Part shown: piece after piece, positions 53,986 through 62,557 of the stretch
How the letters are laid out: every line of letters starts with the position of its first letter
How positions within the stretch are numbered: position 1 is the first letter of the stretch
Notes under the pieces: generated by a model
The model's input: the letters and a program-made list of their open reading frames with translations, nothing else
Databases searched by the model: none
What the model was told of the DNA's origin: nothing
Assembly: GCF_001746365.1 (NCBI RefSeq)
Contig: NZ_MJAJ01000019.1
Location: 62,001-126,000, forward strand
DNA: 64,000 nt
DNA from: Streptomyces sp. LUP30
Lineage (GTDB): Bacteria; Actinomycetota; Actinomycetes; Streptomycetales; Streptomycetaceae
Direction: 5' to 3'
Translations under genes and position numbers: made by a program

Positions 53986-55251
53986 TCACACGGCCGTGGG
54001 CACGAACGTGGACAGTCCGTCGAGCAGTCGGTCGACGTCCTCGGCGTCGTTGTAGGGCGCGAGCCCCACCCGCAGCGACGGGTCCGGCAACTTCAGCGCG
54101 GCGAACACCTCGTGGGCGTAGAAGGAGCCCGCCGGCGCCACCACTGCGCGCGCCGCCAGGTGCGCCTGCGCCTCCCGCGCGTCCCGGCCCTCCAGGGTCA
54201 TCAGGACGGTGGGGGTACGGTCCGCCGCCTTGCAGTGGACGGTGACGGCGTCGCCCAGCGCGCGCAGCCCCTCCTCCATCCTGGCGCGCAGCGCGTTCTC
54301 GTGGGCGTGCAGGGACCGCAGCGACCGCCTCAGCCGCTGCCTGCGGGAGGCGCCCGGCTCCGCGGCGTCCCGCACGGCTCCCTTCCCCTCGTCGTCCGGG
54401 TCCAGCGCGTCGCCGGGGTCCATCGCAGCCAGGAAGTCCACGGCGGCGGTGGCGCCCGCCAGGATCTCGTAGGGCAGGGTCCCGAACTCGAAGCGCTCCG
54501 GCACGGTGTCGGTGGACGGCAGCAGCTTGTCCGGCGCGAGGGTTTCGAGGAGGTCCGGCGAGCCGGCGAGCACGCCGCAGTGCGGTCCGAGGAACTTGTA
54601 CGGCGAGCAGACGAACAGGTCGGCCCCCAGTGCCGGCACGTCCACGAGGTGGTGCGCGGCGTAGTGCACGCCGTCCACGTGGACCAGGGCGCCGACCTCG
54701 TGGGCCCGGTCGGCGATGCGGCGCACGGGCGGCAGGGTGCCCAGCACGTTCGAGGCCGCCGTCACCGCGACCAGCCGCGTCCGGGGCGACAGCGCCCGCT
54801 CGTAGGAGTCGAGGTCGAGTTCGGTGGTCGCGTCGTCGATCTCGATCCAGCGGACGACGACCCCGGCGCGTCGTGCCGCCTGGATCCACGGCCGCACGTT
54901 CGCGTCGTGGTCCAGCCGGCTCAGGACGATCTCGTCGCCCGCCCGCCAGTCCTTGGCCAGGTGCCGTGAGAAGTCGTAGGTGAGCTGTGTGGCGCTGCGC
55001 CCGTGCACGATGCCGTTGGCCGGCACGCCCAGCAGGTCCGCGTACGCGGCCCGGAACGCGGCGACGGCCCGCTCGGCGTTGCGCTCGGACGCGCTGACCG
55101 TCCCGCGGTTGGACAGCGGACCGGTCATGGTCCGCACGATCGCCTCGGCGACCGGCGCGGGGGTCTGCGTCCCGCCCGGGCCGTCGAAGAAGGCGAACCC
55201 TTGCGCGAGGGAGGGGAAGTGGGCCCGGAGGGCCGCGACGTCTATGGCCAT
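53986..55251 (-). CDS. cysteine-desulfurase-like class V aminotransferase
   Basis: This is a 421-residue PLP enzyme of the class V group. The PLP lysine is in CSPYKFLGPHCG, and the HVDGVHYAAHHLVDV segment holds the cofactor-contacting Asp and His. FFDGPGGTQTP opens the fold. Unlike true IscS/SufS enzymes no obvious catalytic-cysteine loop is seen, so sulphur transfer is uncertain. The middle (DPDDEGKGAVRDAAEPGASR) contains a charged, probably disordered insertion of about 25 residues. ATG 55251 opens MAIDVAALRAHFPSL; the upstream frame reads as non-coding. It is divergent from the cobalamin riboswitch. Confidence 0.85.
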   Translation of the reverse strand: MAIDVAALRAHFPSLAQGFAFFDGPGGTQTPAPVAEAIVRTMTGPLSNRGTVSASERNAERAVAAFRAAYADLLGVPANGIVHGRSATQLTYDFSRHLAKDWRAGDEIVLSRLDHDANVRPWIQAARRAGVVVRWIEIDDATTELDLDSYERALSPRTRLVAVTAASNVLGTLPPVRRIADRAHEVGALVHVDGVHYAAHHLVDVPALGADLFVCSPYKFLGPHCGVLAGSPDLLETLAPDKLLPSTDTVPERFEFGTLPYEILAGATAAVDFLAAMDPGDALDPDDEGKGAVRDAAEPGASRRQRLRRSLRSLHAHENALRARMEEGLRALGDAVTVHCKAADRTPTVLMTLEGRDAREAQAHLAARAVVAPAGSFYAHEVFAALKLPDPSLRVGLAPYNDAEDVDRLLDGLSTFVPTAV

Positions 55252-55489
55252 GGCCCAGACTCTGGCACCGGCCGCCCGGACCCACCAGTGGATCCCGGCG
55301 GGGCGGGCCGGGGCGCGGACCCTTGTGCGGCGCCCCGTCGGCCGGCGGACGCCGACAGCGCACCCGGCCCTCTTCGGCATGCGCGGGCCGGTCGGCGAGG
55401 GGTGATCCGGGCCACGCGACGGCCGAGAGCGGCGTCACGCCAGGTGAGGCGGTATTGGCCATGGACGCGACACACGGTACCGTCACTCT

Positions 55490-55612
55490 GATATCGACGA
55501 CGGCACCACGGAAGCCGGTGGAAATCCGGCACGGTCGCGCCACTGTGATCGATGCGTCGCCCTGAAACGGGGGGCGCATCGCGAGTCAGACCCGGGGCCG
55601 TCGTCCTGTGCA
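55490..55612 (+). promoter_or_regulatory. cobalamin riboswitch upstream of cbtB
   Basis: The conserved parts of the B12-sensing aptamer are present in order: GGAAGCCGGTGGAAATCCGG (from 55510), the B12 box GCCACTGT at 55539-55546, and GAGTCAGACCC at 55583-55593. A variable GC hairpin lies between the last two. The leader ends before the AGAGGAG site of cbtB, so cobalamin should shut off cobalt uptake by blocking translation or transcription. Confidence 0.93.
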
Positions 55613-55652
55613 CCACCGAGATGGGACGCGAACTCCCAGAGGAGACCCTGCC

Positions 55653-55874
55653 ATGGCGCAGCACGTCGCCCAGCCGACCGCCACCACCCCTGTCGTACCC
55701 GCCAAGCTGCCGCTGAAGGACATCGCCCCCTGGGCGGTCTTCTTCGGCGTCCTGATGCTGGTCCTGCTCTACTTCGTCGGCGCCGAGCAGGGCGCCACGT
55801 CCGTCGTCTCCGGCGAGGGCGTCCACGAGTGGGTGCACGACGCCCGTCACCTGCTCGGCTTCCCCTGCCACTGA
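55653..55874 (+). CDS. cbtB: cobalt transporter subunit CbtB
   Basis: This is a 73-residue membrane protein with one hydrophobic segment (WAVFFGVLMLVLLYFVGAEQ) and a short C-terminal tail ending in His-rich EWVHDARHLLGFPCH. That end is the probable metal-binding site of the CbtB family. It works with CbtA in cobalt uptake for cobalamin synthesis. ATG 55653 has AGAGGAG upstream, and the cbtA start follows 19 bp after the stop. The cobalamin riboswitch immediately upstream supports the function. Confidence 0.92.
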   Translation: MAQHVAQPTATTPVVPAKLPLKDIAPWAVFFGVLMLVLLYFVGAEQGATSVVSGEGVHEWVHDARHLLGFPCH

Positions 55875-55893
55875 CGAGGGGCGCCGCACCCGC

Positions 55894-56658
55894 ATGAATT
55901 CCGCAACGGTAAGAAACCTGCTCGTCCGGGGCATGCTCGCCGGCCTGGGGGCCGGCGTGCTCGCCCTGGTCGTGGCGTACTTCCTCGGCGAGCCGAACGT
56001 CGACGGCGCGATCGGCTTCGAGGCGTCCCACGCCCCCGCGCACGAGCACGAGGTCGAACTCGTCTCCCGCAGCCTGCAGTCCACCGCCGGTCTGACCACC
56101 GGCGTCCTGGTCTACGGGGTGGCCTTCGGCGGCATCGCCGCGCTGGCCTACTGCTTCGCCCTGGGCCGCGTCGGACGCTTCGGCCCGCGGGCCACGGCGC
56201 TGCTGCTGTCCGGGGCCGCACTGCTCACCGTGTACGTCGTGCCGTTCCTCAAGTACCCGGCCAATCCGCCGGCCGTCGGCGACCACGACACCATCGCCAA
56301 GCGCACCACCCTGTACTTCCTGATGATGGTGCTCGGCGTGCTCCTCGCGGTCGCCGCGGTGATCGCCGGCAAGCGCCTCGCACCGAGGCTCGGCGCGTGG
56401 AACGCCACGGTGGTCGCCGTCGTCGGCTTCGTCCTCGTGATCGGGCTGGCGTACGGGTTCCTGCCCGCCGTCAACGAGGTGCCGGCAGACTTCCCGGCCA
56501 CGCTGCTGTGGCGGTTCCGCCTCTCCTCGCTCGCCATTCAGGTGGCGATGTGGGCGGCCTTCGGCCTCGGCTTCGGCGAACTGGCCGAGCGGCTGCTGAA
56601 TCCCCGTCCGGCGACGACGTCCACGGGCGCGACGACGACGGCGGCCGCCCCGAACTGA
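55894..56658 (+). CDS. cbtA: cobalt transporter subunit CbtA
   Basis: This is a 254-residue integral membrane protein of the CbtA family with five or six membrane segments (LLVRGMLAGLGAGVLALVVA first). A periplasmic-side histidine motif, SHAPAHEHEVELVSR, is typical of the family. It forms the cobalt transporter with CbtB. The gene follows cbtB in the same riboswitch-controlled unit and is closed by a strong terminator at 56698. Confidence 0.92.
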   Translation: MNSATVRNLLVRGMLAGLGAGVLALVVAYFLGEPNVDGAIGFEASHAPAHEHEVELVSRSLQSTAGLTTGVLVYGVAFGGIAALAYCFALGRVGRFGPRATALLLSGAALLTVYVVPFLKYPANPPAVGDHDTIAKRTTLYFLMMVLGVLLAVAAVIAGKRLAPRLGAWNATVVAVVGFVLVIGLAYGFLPAVNEVPADFPATLLWRFRLSSLAIQVAMWAAFGLGFGELAERLLNPRPATTSTGATTTAAAPN

Positions 56659-56697
56659 ACCTGCCGGCAGACGACTTGTTTGGTGAGCCGACACGGT

Positions 56698-56731
56698 GCG
56701 AGGGCCCGCGGATCCGTCCGCGGGCCCTCGC
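56698..56731 (+). terminator. terminator after cbtBA
   Basis: GCGAGGGCCCGCGGA pairs perfectly over 15 bp with its reverse complement across a TCCG loop, 40 bp after the cbtA stop. No T-tract follows. Confidence 0.9.
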
Positions 56732-56854
56732 TCGTTGTCCGGGCGGCGCCGACCCGGACCACGGAGCCGTCGTCGACACGACCGTCGTCCACCCGGCCGT
56801 CGTCCACCCGGCCCTCATCGAGACGACGGGCGGTGACAGCGCCCGCGTCGACTG

Positions 56855-56904
56855 TGACGTGACGTGACGTGACGTGACGTGACCTGACGTGATGTGACGT
56901 GACG
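56855..56904. repeat. TGACG pentanucleotide repeat
   Basis: Ten consecutive five-base units (eight TGACG, one TGACC, one TGATG) run directly up to the stop codon of the histidine-phosphatase-like gene at 56905. Just before them GTCGTCCACCCGGCC also repeats. Confidence 0.95.
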
Positions 56905-57555
56905 TCATGATCCTTCGGGGGAGGCCTCGGGCGAGTCCGGCGGATGTCCGAGCCGCAGGTTCCAGCGACCGCCGCGCCCGCTGATCGAGGTGGCCGTGAG
57001 CGGCGGCACGTCGAGCCGCCAGAAGGCTGCCGCGGGTGTTCCCAGCACATGGACGACCGCCGCGCGCACGATCTCCGGTTCGACCACGGCGAGGGTGCGG
57101 CCGTCCGCCCTCGACGACGACTCCAGCCAGCGGGCCACCCGCGCACACAGGTCCTCGACGGACTCCCCGCCGTGCGGCGCGGATCCGGGATCGGCCAGCC
57201 AGCGTGCCACCGCCTCCGGCTCGGCGGCGCCGACCTCGGCGAGGGTCAGCCCCCGCCAGCGCCCCACGTCCAGCCCGGCCAACTCCGCCGGTTCCACGGG
57301 CTGCACGGGCTCGGCCGGTTCCGTTGCCGACGCAGCCGGTCCCGTCACCCGGACCGCGTCGAGGCCGAGCGCGGCGGCCGTCTCCCGGCAGCGCACGGTG
57401 GGCGACGTCACGACACGCACGCCCGTGGGCAGCGCGCCGGCCACCGCCCGGGCTCGCGCCTCCCCACCCGCGTCGATCGAGCCTCCGTCGTCGAAACGGG
57501 CCTGCCGCAGCGATGCGTTCATGGCGGGCGAGACGAAGGTGACACGGCTCGTCAC
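56905..57555 (-). CDS. histidine-phosphatase-fold protein lacking the catalytic motif
   Basis: This is a 216-residue protein with the overall layout of the histidine phosphatase superfamily: TSPTVRCRETAAALGL, a GLDVGRWRGLTLAEV segment, and HGGESVEDLCARVARWL. The hallmark RHG at the start is replaced by VSPAMNASLRQARFD. The second active-site His near the end also appears lost (LAVVEPEIVRAAVVH). Similar proteins occur near cobalamin genes in Streptomyces, and a CobC-like ancestor is plausible. A Glu/Pro/Val repeat (EPAEPVQPVEPAE) lies in the middle. Activity cannot be assumed. Confidence 0.8.
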   Translation of the reverse strand: MTSRVTFVSPAMNASLRQARFDDGGSIDAGGEARARAVAGALPTGVRVVTSPTVRCRETAAALGLDAVRVTGPAASATEPAEPVQPVEPAELAGLDVGRWRGLTLAEVGAAEPEAVARWLADPGSAPHGGESVEDLCARVARWLESSSRADGRTLAVVEPEIVRAAVVHVLGTPAAAFWRLDVPPLTATSISGRGGRWNLRLGHPPDSPEASPEGS

Positions 57556-57727
57556 GGGTGCTCCTCCAGGTGCGTGCCAGGGCGCGTGGTTCCCGGCCGC
57601 GAGTTCGTGGCCGGCTGCCGATCGCCGATGACCGGTGAGGACGGTCGAGGGGCGGCGCCTGCGCCCGCATGTACGTACATGGGTGCGACCGGCGTCGGCA
57701 AGCTACCACGGGCGCGGCGCGCTCCAG

Positions 57728-57760
57728 GCCGGGCGGCGGGGCCGAGTCCCGCCGCCCGGC
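57728..57760 (-). terminator. terminator after the NCS1 permease gene
   Basis: GCCGGGCGGCGGG pairs perfectly over 13 bp with its reverse complement at 57748-57760, loop GCCGAGT. It lies 8 bp beyond the permease stop codon on the minus strand. Confidence 0.85.
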
Positions 57761-57767
57761 CCCGGGT

Positions 57768-59447
57768 TCAGACGTTCGTAGGCCCGGCGGGCAGCACGTG
57801 GTCGCCCACCGCGTCCGTGCTCAGACACAGCGAGCAGACCGACGCGTCGTGCGTCCGGCAGGCGGCCACGTCGGGACGCTCGTAGGGCAGGTGGCAGACG
57901 TGGCAGTCGTACGTCGTCGCGCTGGGGTTTCCCTCCGCGTCGAGCAGCGGCTCCGCGATGCCGTCGTCCGCGCGGCGCAGGTAGTACCTGCCCTTGGTGA
58001 CGACGGCCATCAGCGGGGTGAGGACGAACGCGATGACGGCGGCGGCGACGGGGGAGTACGGCTGGAGGATGTCGCCGAGGGCGTGGAAGTACATCGCGAT
58101 GGACAGTCCGGACGCGGCCAGGAAGGCGACGACGCCGACCGGGTTGACCGCGTACAGCATGCCCCGGCGGAACTCGGGCGCGAGCGGGGACAGTTTGAGC
58201 AGGTACTTGTTCACGCCGATGTCGGTGGCGACGGTGACGACCCAGGCGATCGCGCAGTTCGAGTAGAAGCCGAGGATGTCGTTGAGGAAGCTGAACATGT
58301 CGGCTTCCATCAGGGCGAGCGCGAAGCCCAGGTTGACCAGGACGAAGACCAGGCGGCCGGGGTAGTGCCGGGTGACGCGGGTGAAGGAGTTCGTCCACGC
58401 CAGCGATCCGGAGTACGCGTTCGTCACGTTGATCTTGATCTGGCTGATCACGACGAGGGCCACGGCCAGCGGGACGACCAGCCAGGACGGCATCATCGCG
58501 TCGAAGGCCCCACGGAACTGCTGGATGGGCTCGGTGGCCGCGGCCGGGCCCACCTCGGCCAGGATGTACACGGCGAGGAAGACGCCGATGGCCTGCTTCA
58601 GCGCGCCGAGCACCACCCAGCCGGGACCGGCCATGATCACGGCCGTCCACCAGGTGCGCTTGTTCGCCTCGGTCTTCGGCGGCATGAAGCGCAGGTAGTC
58701 GATCTGTTCGCCGATCTGCGCGATGAGGGAGAGACACACGCCCGCACCGAGCAGCACGGAAGCGGTGTCGACGCCGCCGTCGCCGTCCGTGCCCGCGTAG
58801 GCGAGGAACCGGTCGACCGTGCCGGGGTCGGTGGCGACGAGGTAGACCAGCGGCGCGACCATCAGCAGCAGCCAGATCGGCGTCGTCCACACCTGGAGCT
58901 TGCTGAGCGCCTTCATGCCGTAGATCACCAGCGGGATCACCATCAGCGTGGAGGTCAGGTAGCCGAGCCACAGCGGCAGCCCGAGGCCGAGTTTCAGGCC
59001 CTGGGCCATGATCGAGCCTTCGAGGGCGAAGAAGATGAAGGTGAAGCTGGCGAAGATGACGCTGGTCAGCACCGAGCCGTAGTAGCCGAAGCCGGAACCG
59101 CGGGTGATCAGGTCGAGGTCGATGTTGTAGCGGGCGCCGTAGTACGCGAGCGGGAAACCGGTGACGAAGATGACGACGGCGGCGACGGCGATCGCGACGA
59201 GCGCGTTGCCGGTGCCGTGGGCGAGACCGATGCCGGCGCCGATGGAGAAGTCGGCCATGTACGCGATGCCGCCCAGGGCGGTGGTCGCCACGACCATCGG
59301 CGTCCAGCGGCGGTAACTGCGGGGCGCGAAGCGGAGGGTGTAGTCCTCCAGGGTCTCCTTCGTCGCCTGACTGGCGGGGGAGTGGGAGTGCGGCGCGGTG
59401 GCGGCCTTCGGTGACCGCGGCGGCTGCGGTGTCTGAGTGGCGCTCAT
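57768..59447 (-). CDS. NCS1-family nucleobase permease with Cys-rich C-terminal tail
   Basis: This is a 559-residue permease of the cytosine/purine NCS1 family with 12 expected membrane segments. Family features include GFPLAYYGARYNIDLDLITR and SVIFASFTFIFFALEGSIMA. KINVTNAYSGSLAWTNSFTR is the substrate-site region. The last 45 residues form a separate cytoplasmic tail with CX2C (C515, C518), C530, H533 and CX2C (C538, C541), which looks like a small zinc-binding module. ATG 59447 follows GAAGGG. A broken GntR regulator gene lies directly upstream on the same strand. The transported nucleobase is not clear from sequence. Confidence 0.9.
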   Translation of the reverse strand: MSATQTPQPPRSPKAATAPHSHSPASQATKETLEDYTLRFAPRSYRRWTPMVVATTALGGIAYMADFSIGAGIGLAHGTGNALVAIAVAAVVIFVTGFPLAYYGARYNIDLDLITRGSGFGYYGSVLTSVIFASFTFIFFALEGSIMAQGLKLGLGLPLWLGYLTSTLMVIPLVIYGMKALSKLQVWTTPIWLLLMVAPLVYLVATDPGTVDRFLAYAGTDGDGGVDTASVLLGAGVCLSLIAQIGEQIDYLRFMPPKTEANKRTWWTAVIMAGPGWVVLGALKQAIGVFLAVYILAEVGPAAATEPIQQFRGAFDAMMPSWLVVPLAVALVVISQIKINVTNAYSGSLAWTNSFTRVTRHYPGRLVFVLVNLGFALALMEADMFSFLNDILGFYSNCAIAWVVTVATDIGVNKYLLKLSPLAPEFRRGMLYAVNPVGVVAFLAASGLSIAMYFHALGDILQPYSPVAAAVIAFVLTPLMAVVTKGRYYLRRADDGIAEPLLDAEGNPSATTYDCHVCHLPYERPDVAACRTHDASVCSLCLSTDAVGDHVLPAGPTNV

Positions 59448-59649
59448 GGTCAGCCCTTCGGGGAGGCGAGCGGTGGGGCGCTCCCGGTCGGCGTCGTCGG
59501 CAGCCGGGGGGCGGGTTCGCGGACCCGGGGCGTCCGGGAAGTCGGGTGGGTCCGGGAGTCGGTGCGTCCGGGGCCTCCGGGGCGTCAGGGGCGTCGTCGG
59601 GGAACCTGCATCCCTGAGTCGCCCCGGACGTCTCACAGGCGGTTGGAGT

Positions 59650-60237
59650 GCAGAGCATCTGCGTCAGGGCACGCCGGGCGCGTTCCAGGACCACGGCCAT
59701 CGGGTCGCCGACGTGGGCGTGCAGCGTCGATCCGGATGTGCTCGGCGACGGTCGCCCGGACCCGGACCCGGACCCGGATCCGGTCGCGGGTGAGGGAGTC
59801 GTGCTTCGCCATGGCGTCCGTGAGCGCCGGATCGCCGGATGCGCGGGAGAGCACGGCGTGGAAACGCTCGTCCTCGACGAAAAGCGCTGGTCCGCGGCGG
59901 GGGGCCGTTCGCCCCGCGTACCGGCGCTCCCACTCCGCCTCGACGACGGCGGGATCGTGCCGGACGGACGGCGACTCGATCAACTCGTGGGAGGCCGGCC
60001 GCGCAAGCGCCTCGCGCACGGGCGTCCGGGAGACCCCGAACCGTGCGGCCGGCCAGGTCTCGGTGAGCCGCTCACGGGGCCCGGACCCGCCGTAGAGGAC
60101 GCCCGCCCGTAACTCGGCGCAGACCGCGGCGCGCAGCGAAGGCGCAGACGTCGCCGCATGTCCGGGCGGGGCGGCTGGGCGGTCGCCCGAGCGGGATCCT
60201 GGGCCGTGCCGGGATGCGTATACAGCGTCGAATCCAT
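59650..60237 (-). pseudogene. broken GntR-family regulator gene
   Basis: The pieces of a GntR/FCD regulator are spread over different frames. The start (MDSTLYTHPGTAQDPARATA at 60237) is in one frame. The winged helix (LRAAVCAELRAGVLYGGSGP, FGVSRTPVREAL) and the later EDERFHAVLSRASGDPALTD are in a second. The end (DPMAVVLERARRALTQML) is in a third. Frameshifts are near 60165 and 59720. About 40 residues of the ligand domain also seem to be missing after EAEWERRYAG. A CCGGAC hexamer repeat near 59757-59785, which encodes RVRVRV, may mark a slippage site. It probably once controlled the adjacent NCS1 permease. Confidence 0.75.
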
Positions 60238-60573
60238 GAGCGGACACGCTAGGAACCGCTTGTTTCCCCGGAGAGCGACGTGGCGTGAACGCCCGGTAAC
60301 GGCCGGCGGACCCAGAAACCCGGCCCACGGACCCCGGCCCACGGCCCACGGAGCCCGGGCAACACAGAAATCCCTGGAACCCCGGAAGCCCGGAGCCTGG
60401 GCGGCGGTCCGTGGGCCGGTGTGCTTGAGTGGGGCGCTCGGACCGTCCACGCGCCAACCCTCGTACGTCCTCGCCTCACCCTCGTCCCGCCTCACCCTCG
60501 TCGCGCCTCATCCCTCGTTCTGCCCCGCGCGTCGCCCCGACCCGCCGCCGCTCATGATGGGACCCGGACTCTC
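60238..60573. other. intergenic region with short GC-rich repeats
   Basis: No gene is supported. GGCCCACGG words repeat at 60321-60352, and CGCCTCACCCTCGTC-like words repeat three times at 60471-60520. The end contains a possible weak ribosome site (GGGACCCGG) for cobK. Promoter elements are not clear. Confidence 0.5.
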
Positions 60574-61356
60574 GTGCACGTACTGATACTCGGCGGGACC
60601 GCGGAGGCCCGCCGGCTCGCTGAACTGCTGTGCGGCACGCCGGACCTCAAGGTGACCAGCTCACTCGCGGGACGGGTGGCCGCTCCGAGGCTGCCGCCGG
60701 GCGAGGTCCGCGTGGGCGGGTTCGGCGGCGTCGACGGGCTCAGGGCGTGGCTGCGCGAGCACGCGGTCGACGCGATAGTCGACGCCACCCATCCCTTCGC
60801 CGCGACCATCGGTTTCCACGCGGCCGAGGCCGCCGCCTCGGCGGGGGTCCCGCTGCTCGCGCTGCGCCGCCCCGGCTGGGCGCCCGTCGAGGGCGATCGC
60901 TGGTACGAGGCGAAGTCGACGGCGGAGGCCGCCGCGCTGCTGCCGGCGCTCGGGCGACGGGTCTTCCTCACCACGGGACGCATGGGTCTGGCGGCTTTCG
61001 CCGGTCTGGACGGCCTGTGGTTCCTGGCGCGGTCGGTCGAAGCGCCCGAGCCGCCCTGTCCGTCCGCCATGGAGGTGCTGCTCGACCGGGGCCCCTTCAC
61101 CCTCGACGGGGAGCGCGAGCTGCTGCGTCGTCATCGCGTCGAGGTGCTGGTGACCAAGGACAGCGGGGGTGCTGCCACCGCGCCGAAGCTGACCGCCGCC
61201 CGAGAGGCGGGGCTGCCCGTGGTGGTGGTGCGCAGACCGCCGGCGCCTGCGGACGTCCCCGTCGTGCCGGATCCGCAGGAGGCGGCTCGCTGGATCGAAG
61301 CACGCCTGGGCCGGAGCACGCCTGGAGCAGTGCGGTTTCCGCGGGAGTTTCTGTGA
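60574..61356 (+). CDS. cobK: precorrin-6A reductase CobK/CbiJ
   Basis: This is an NADPH-dependent reductase in the corrin-ring steps of cobalamin biosynthesis, 260 residues. The N-terminal nucleotide-binding strand is VHVLILGGTAEARRLAELL. The family's DATHPFAATIGFHAAEAAAS and RVFLTTGRMGLAAF segments follow, and the closing VLVTKDSGGAATAPKLTAA region matches as well. GTG 60574 is chosen because it opens the first strand; the frame runs further upstream through Arg/Pro-rich, non-coding-like sequence. It converges with cobH, 217 bp away. Confidence 0.92.
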   Translation: MHVLILGGTAEARRLAELLCGTPDLKVTSSLAGRVAAPRLPPGEVRVGGFGGVDGLRAWLREHAVDAIVDATHPFAATIGFHAAEAAASAGVPLLALRRPGWAPVEGDRWYEAKSTAEAAALLPALGRRVFLTTGRMGLAAFAGLDGLWFLARSVEAPEPPCPSAMEVLLDRGPFTLDGERELLRRHRVEVLVTKDSGGAATAPKLTAAREAGLPVVVVRRPPAPADVPVVPDPQEAARWIEARLGRSTPGAVRFPREFL

Positions 61357-61573
61357 CGGCGCCGACGGACTGACCAGGCGGAAACACGTTACGTAACAAG
61401 GTGACAAGCCGGACGGAACCGGTCCGAGCGCGTTCTCACCGCAACGTTGCGCGGGGTTCCGTCCCCCCCCGGCCCGCCCCCCGGCCAGCCGCCGAGGGTC
61501 ACCTCGTCCGCCGTCCCGCCGCCGGGTCTCGTCGTCCGACGCCCCTGGCCGACGGTTCACCCGGTCCCGGCGC

Positions 61574-62206
61574 TCACTCCTCCTCGCTCGCGAGCGCGTT
61601 CAGTGCCGCGGCGGCGATGGCGCTGCCTCCCCGGCGTCCGCGCACCACCAGGTACTCCAGCCCGGACGGGTTGGCGACCAGAGCCTCCTTGGACTCGGCC
61701 GCCCCCACGAACCCGACCGGCACGCCGATCACGGCGGCGGGCCTGGGCGCACCCTCCTCGATCATTTCCAGGAGACGGAAGAGGGCGGTCGGCGCGTTGC
61801 CGACGGCGACGACCGAACCCGCCAGCCGGTCCCGCCACAGCTCCAGCGCGGCGGCGCTGCGCGTGGTGCCGAGGCGCGCCGCCAGTTCGGGGACGGCCGG
61901 TTCGGACAGGGTGCAGAGCACGTCGTTGCCGGCGGGCAGCCGCCTGCGCGTCACCCCGCTGGCCACCATCTGGACGTCCGTGAAGACCGGCGCGCCGGCC
62001 CGCAGGGCCTCACGGGCGCGGGCCACCACGCCGGGCGTGTAGGCGAGGTCGCGGACGAGATCGACCATTCCGCAGGCGTGGATCATCCGGACCGCTACCT
62101 GGCCGACGTCGGCGGGGAGGCCCGCGAGGTCCGCCTCCGCACGGATGGTGGCGAAGGACCGGCGGTAGATGGCCGCGCCGTCCTTCTCGTAGTCGTAGCT
62201 GGTCAC
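61574..62206 (-). CDS. cobH: precorrin-8X methylmutase CobH/CbiC
   Basis: This enzyme moves a methyl group from C-11 to C-12 of the corrin ring to give hydrogenobyrinate or its cobalt form. The 210-residue protein has the catalytic His in RMIHACGM, the active-site DVQMVASGVTR segment, and VVAVGNAPTALFRLLEMI. The substrate-site GVPVGFVGAAESKEAL segment follows, and the length is normal for the family. No other cob gene lies on its strand within the window; the neighbouring cobK converges. The cbtBA cobalt transporter 5 kb away fits a dispersed cobalamin gene set. Confidence 0.94.
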   Translation of the reverse strand: MTSYDYEKDGAAIYRRSFATIRAEADLAGLPADVGQVAVRMIHACGMVDLVRDLAYTPGVVARAREALRAGAPVFTDVQMVASGVTRRRLPAGNDVLCTLSEPAVPELAARLGTTRSAAALELWRDRLAGSVVAVGNAPTALFRLLEMIEEGAPRPAAVIGVPVGFVGAAESKEALVANPSGLEYLVVRGRRGGSAIAAAALNALASEEE

Positions 62207-62557
62207 GGTGCTCGTCTCGCTGCTCTCGGGGTGGTCGGACGGCTCACGCGGATGCCGTCCGCGGGGCGGCCGGACGCGGCTGCCGTGGACATGGCGGCGA
62301 GCATACCGACCCTCGTCCGGCCCGCTGCGTCGAGGCTCTGAGCCGGTCGGCGTGCCGGCCGGTATGACGGTCGGCGTGTCAGGGCGTCGTGCTCCCGCAG
62401 CAGTGCCACGGGGGGCGTCCGTGGCCCCGTGGCCCCGTGGCCCCGTGGCCCCGTGTCCTCGCGCCCCCGTGAACGCCGTCGGGAGTCCGCCACGTTCCTG
62501 CGCGCCTCGAAGACCGCCCGTTCCAGCTCGCCGGTGAGCAGGGCCGCGGCGGGTGTG
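62207..62557. repeat. intergenic region with GTGGCCCC octamer repeat
   Basis: GTGGCCCC is repeated exactly four times at 62421-62452, with a partial fifth copy. GGTCGGCGTG occurs twice around 62345-62380. No gene is supported in these 351 bases, although small open frames exist. The promoter of cobH should lie near 62207-62260 but was not recognised. Confidence 0.8.

Noticed and set aside
56698..56731. Hairpin after cbtA considered as a second riboswitch element
   Set aside because: A perfect 15-bp stem with a four-base loop right after the operon is a terminator; no aptamer motif is near.
62203..62493. Small minus-strand frame just upstream of cobH
   Set aside because: Its N-terminal part is the translated GTGGCCCC repeat, and no ribosome-binding site or domain is present.
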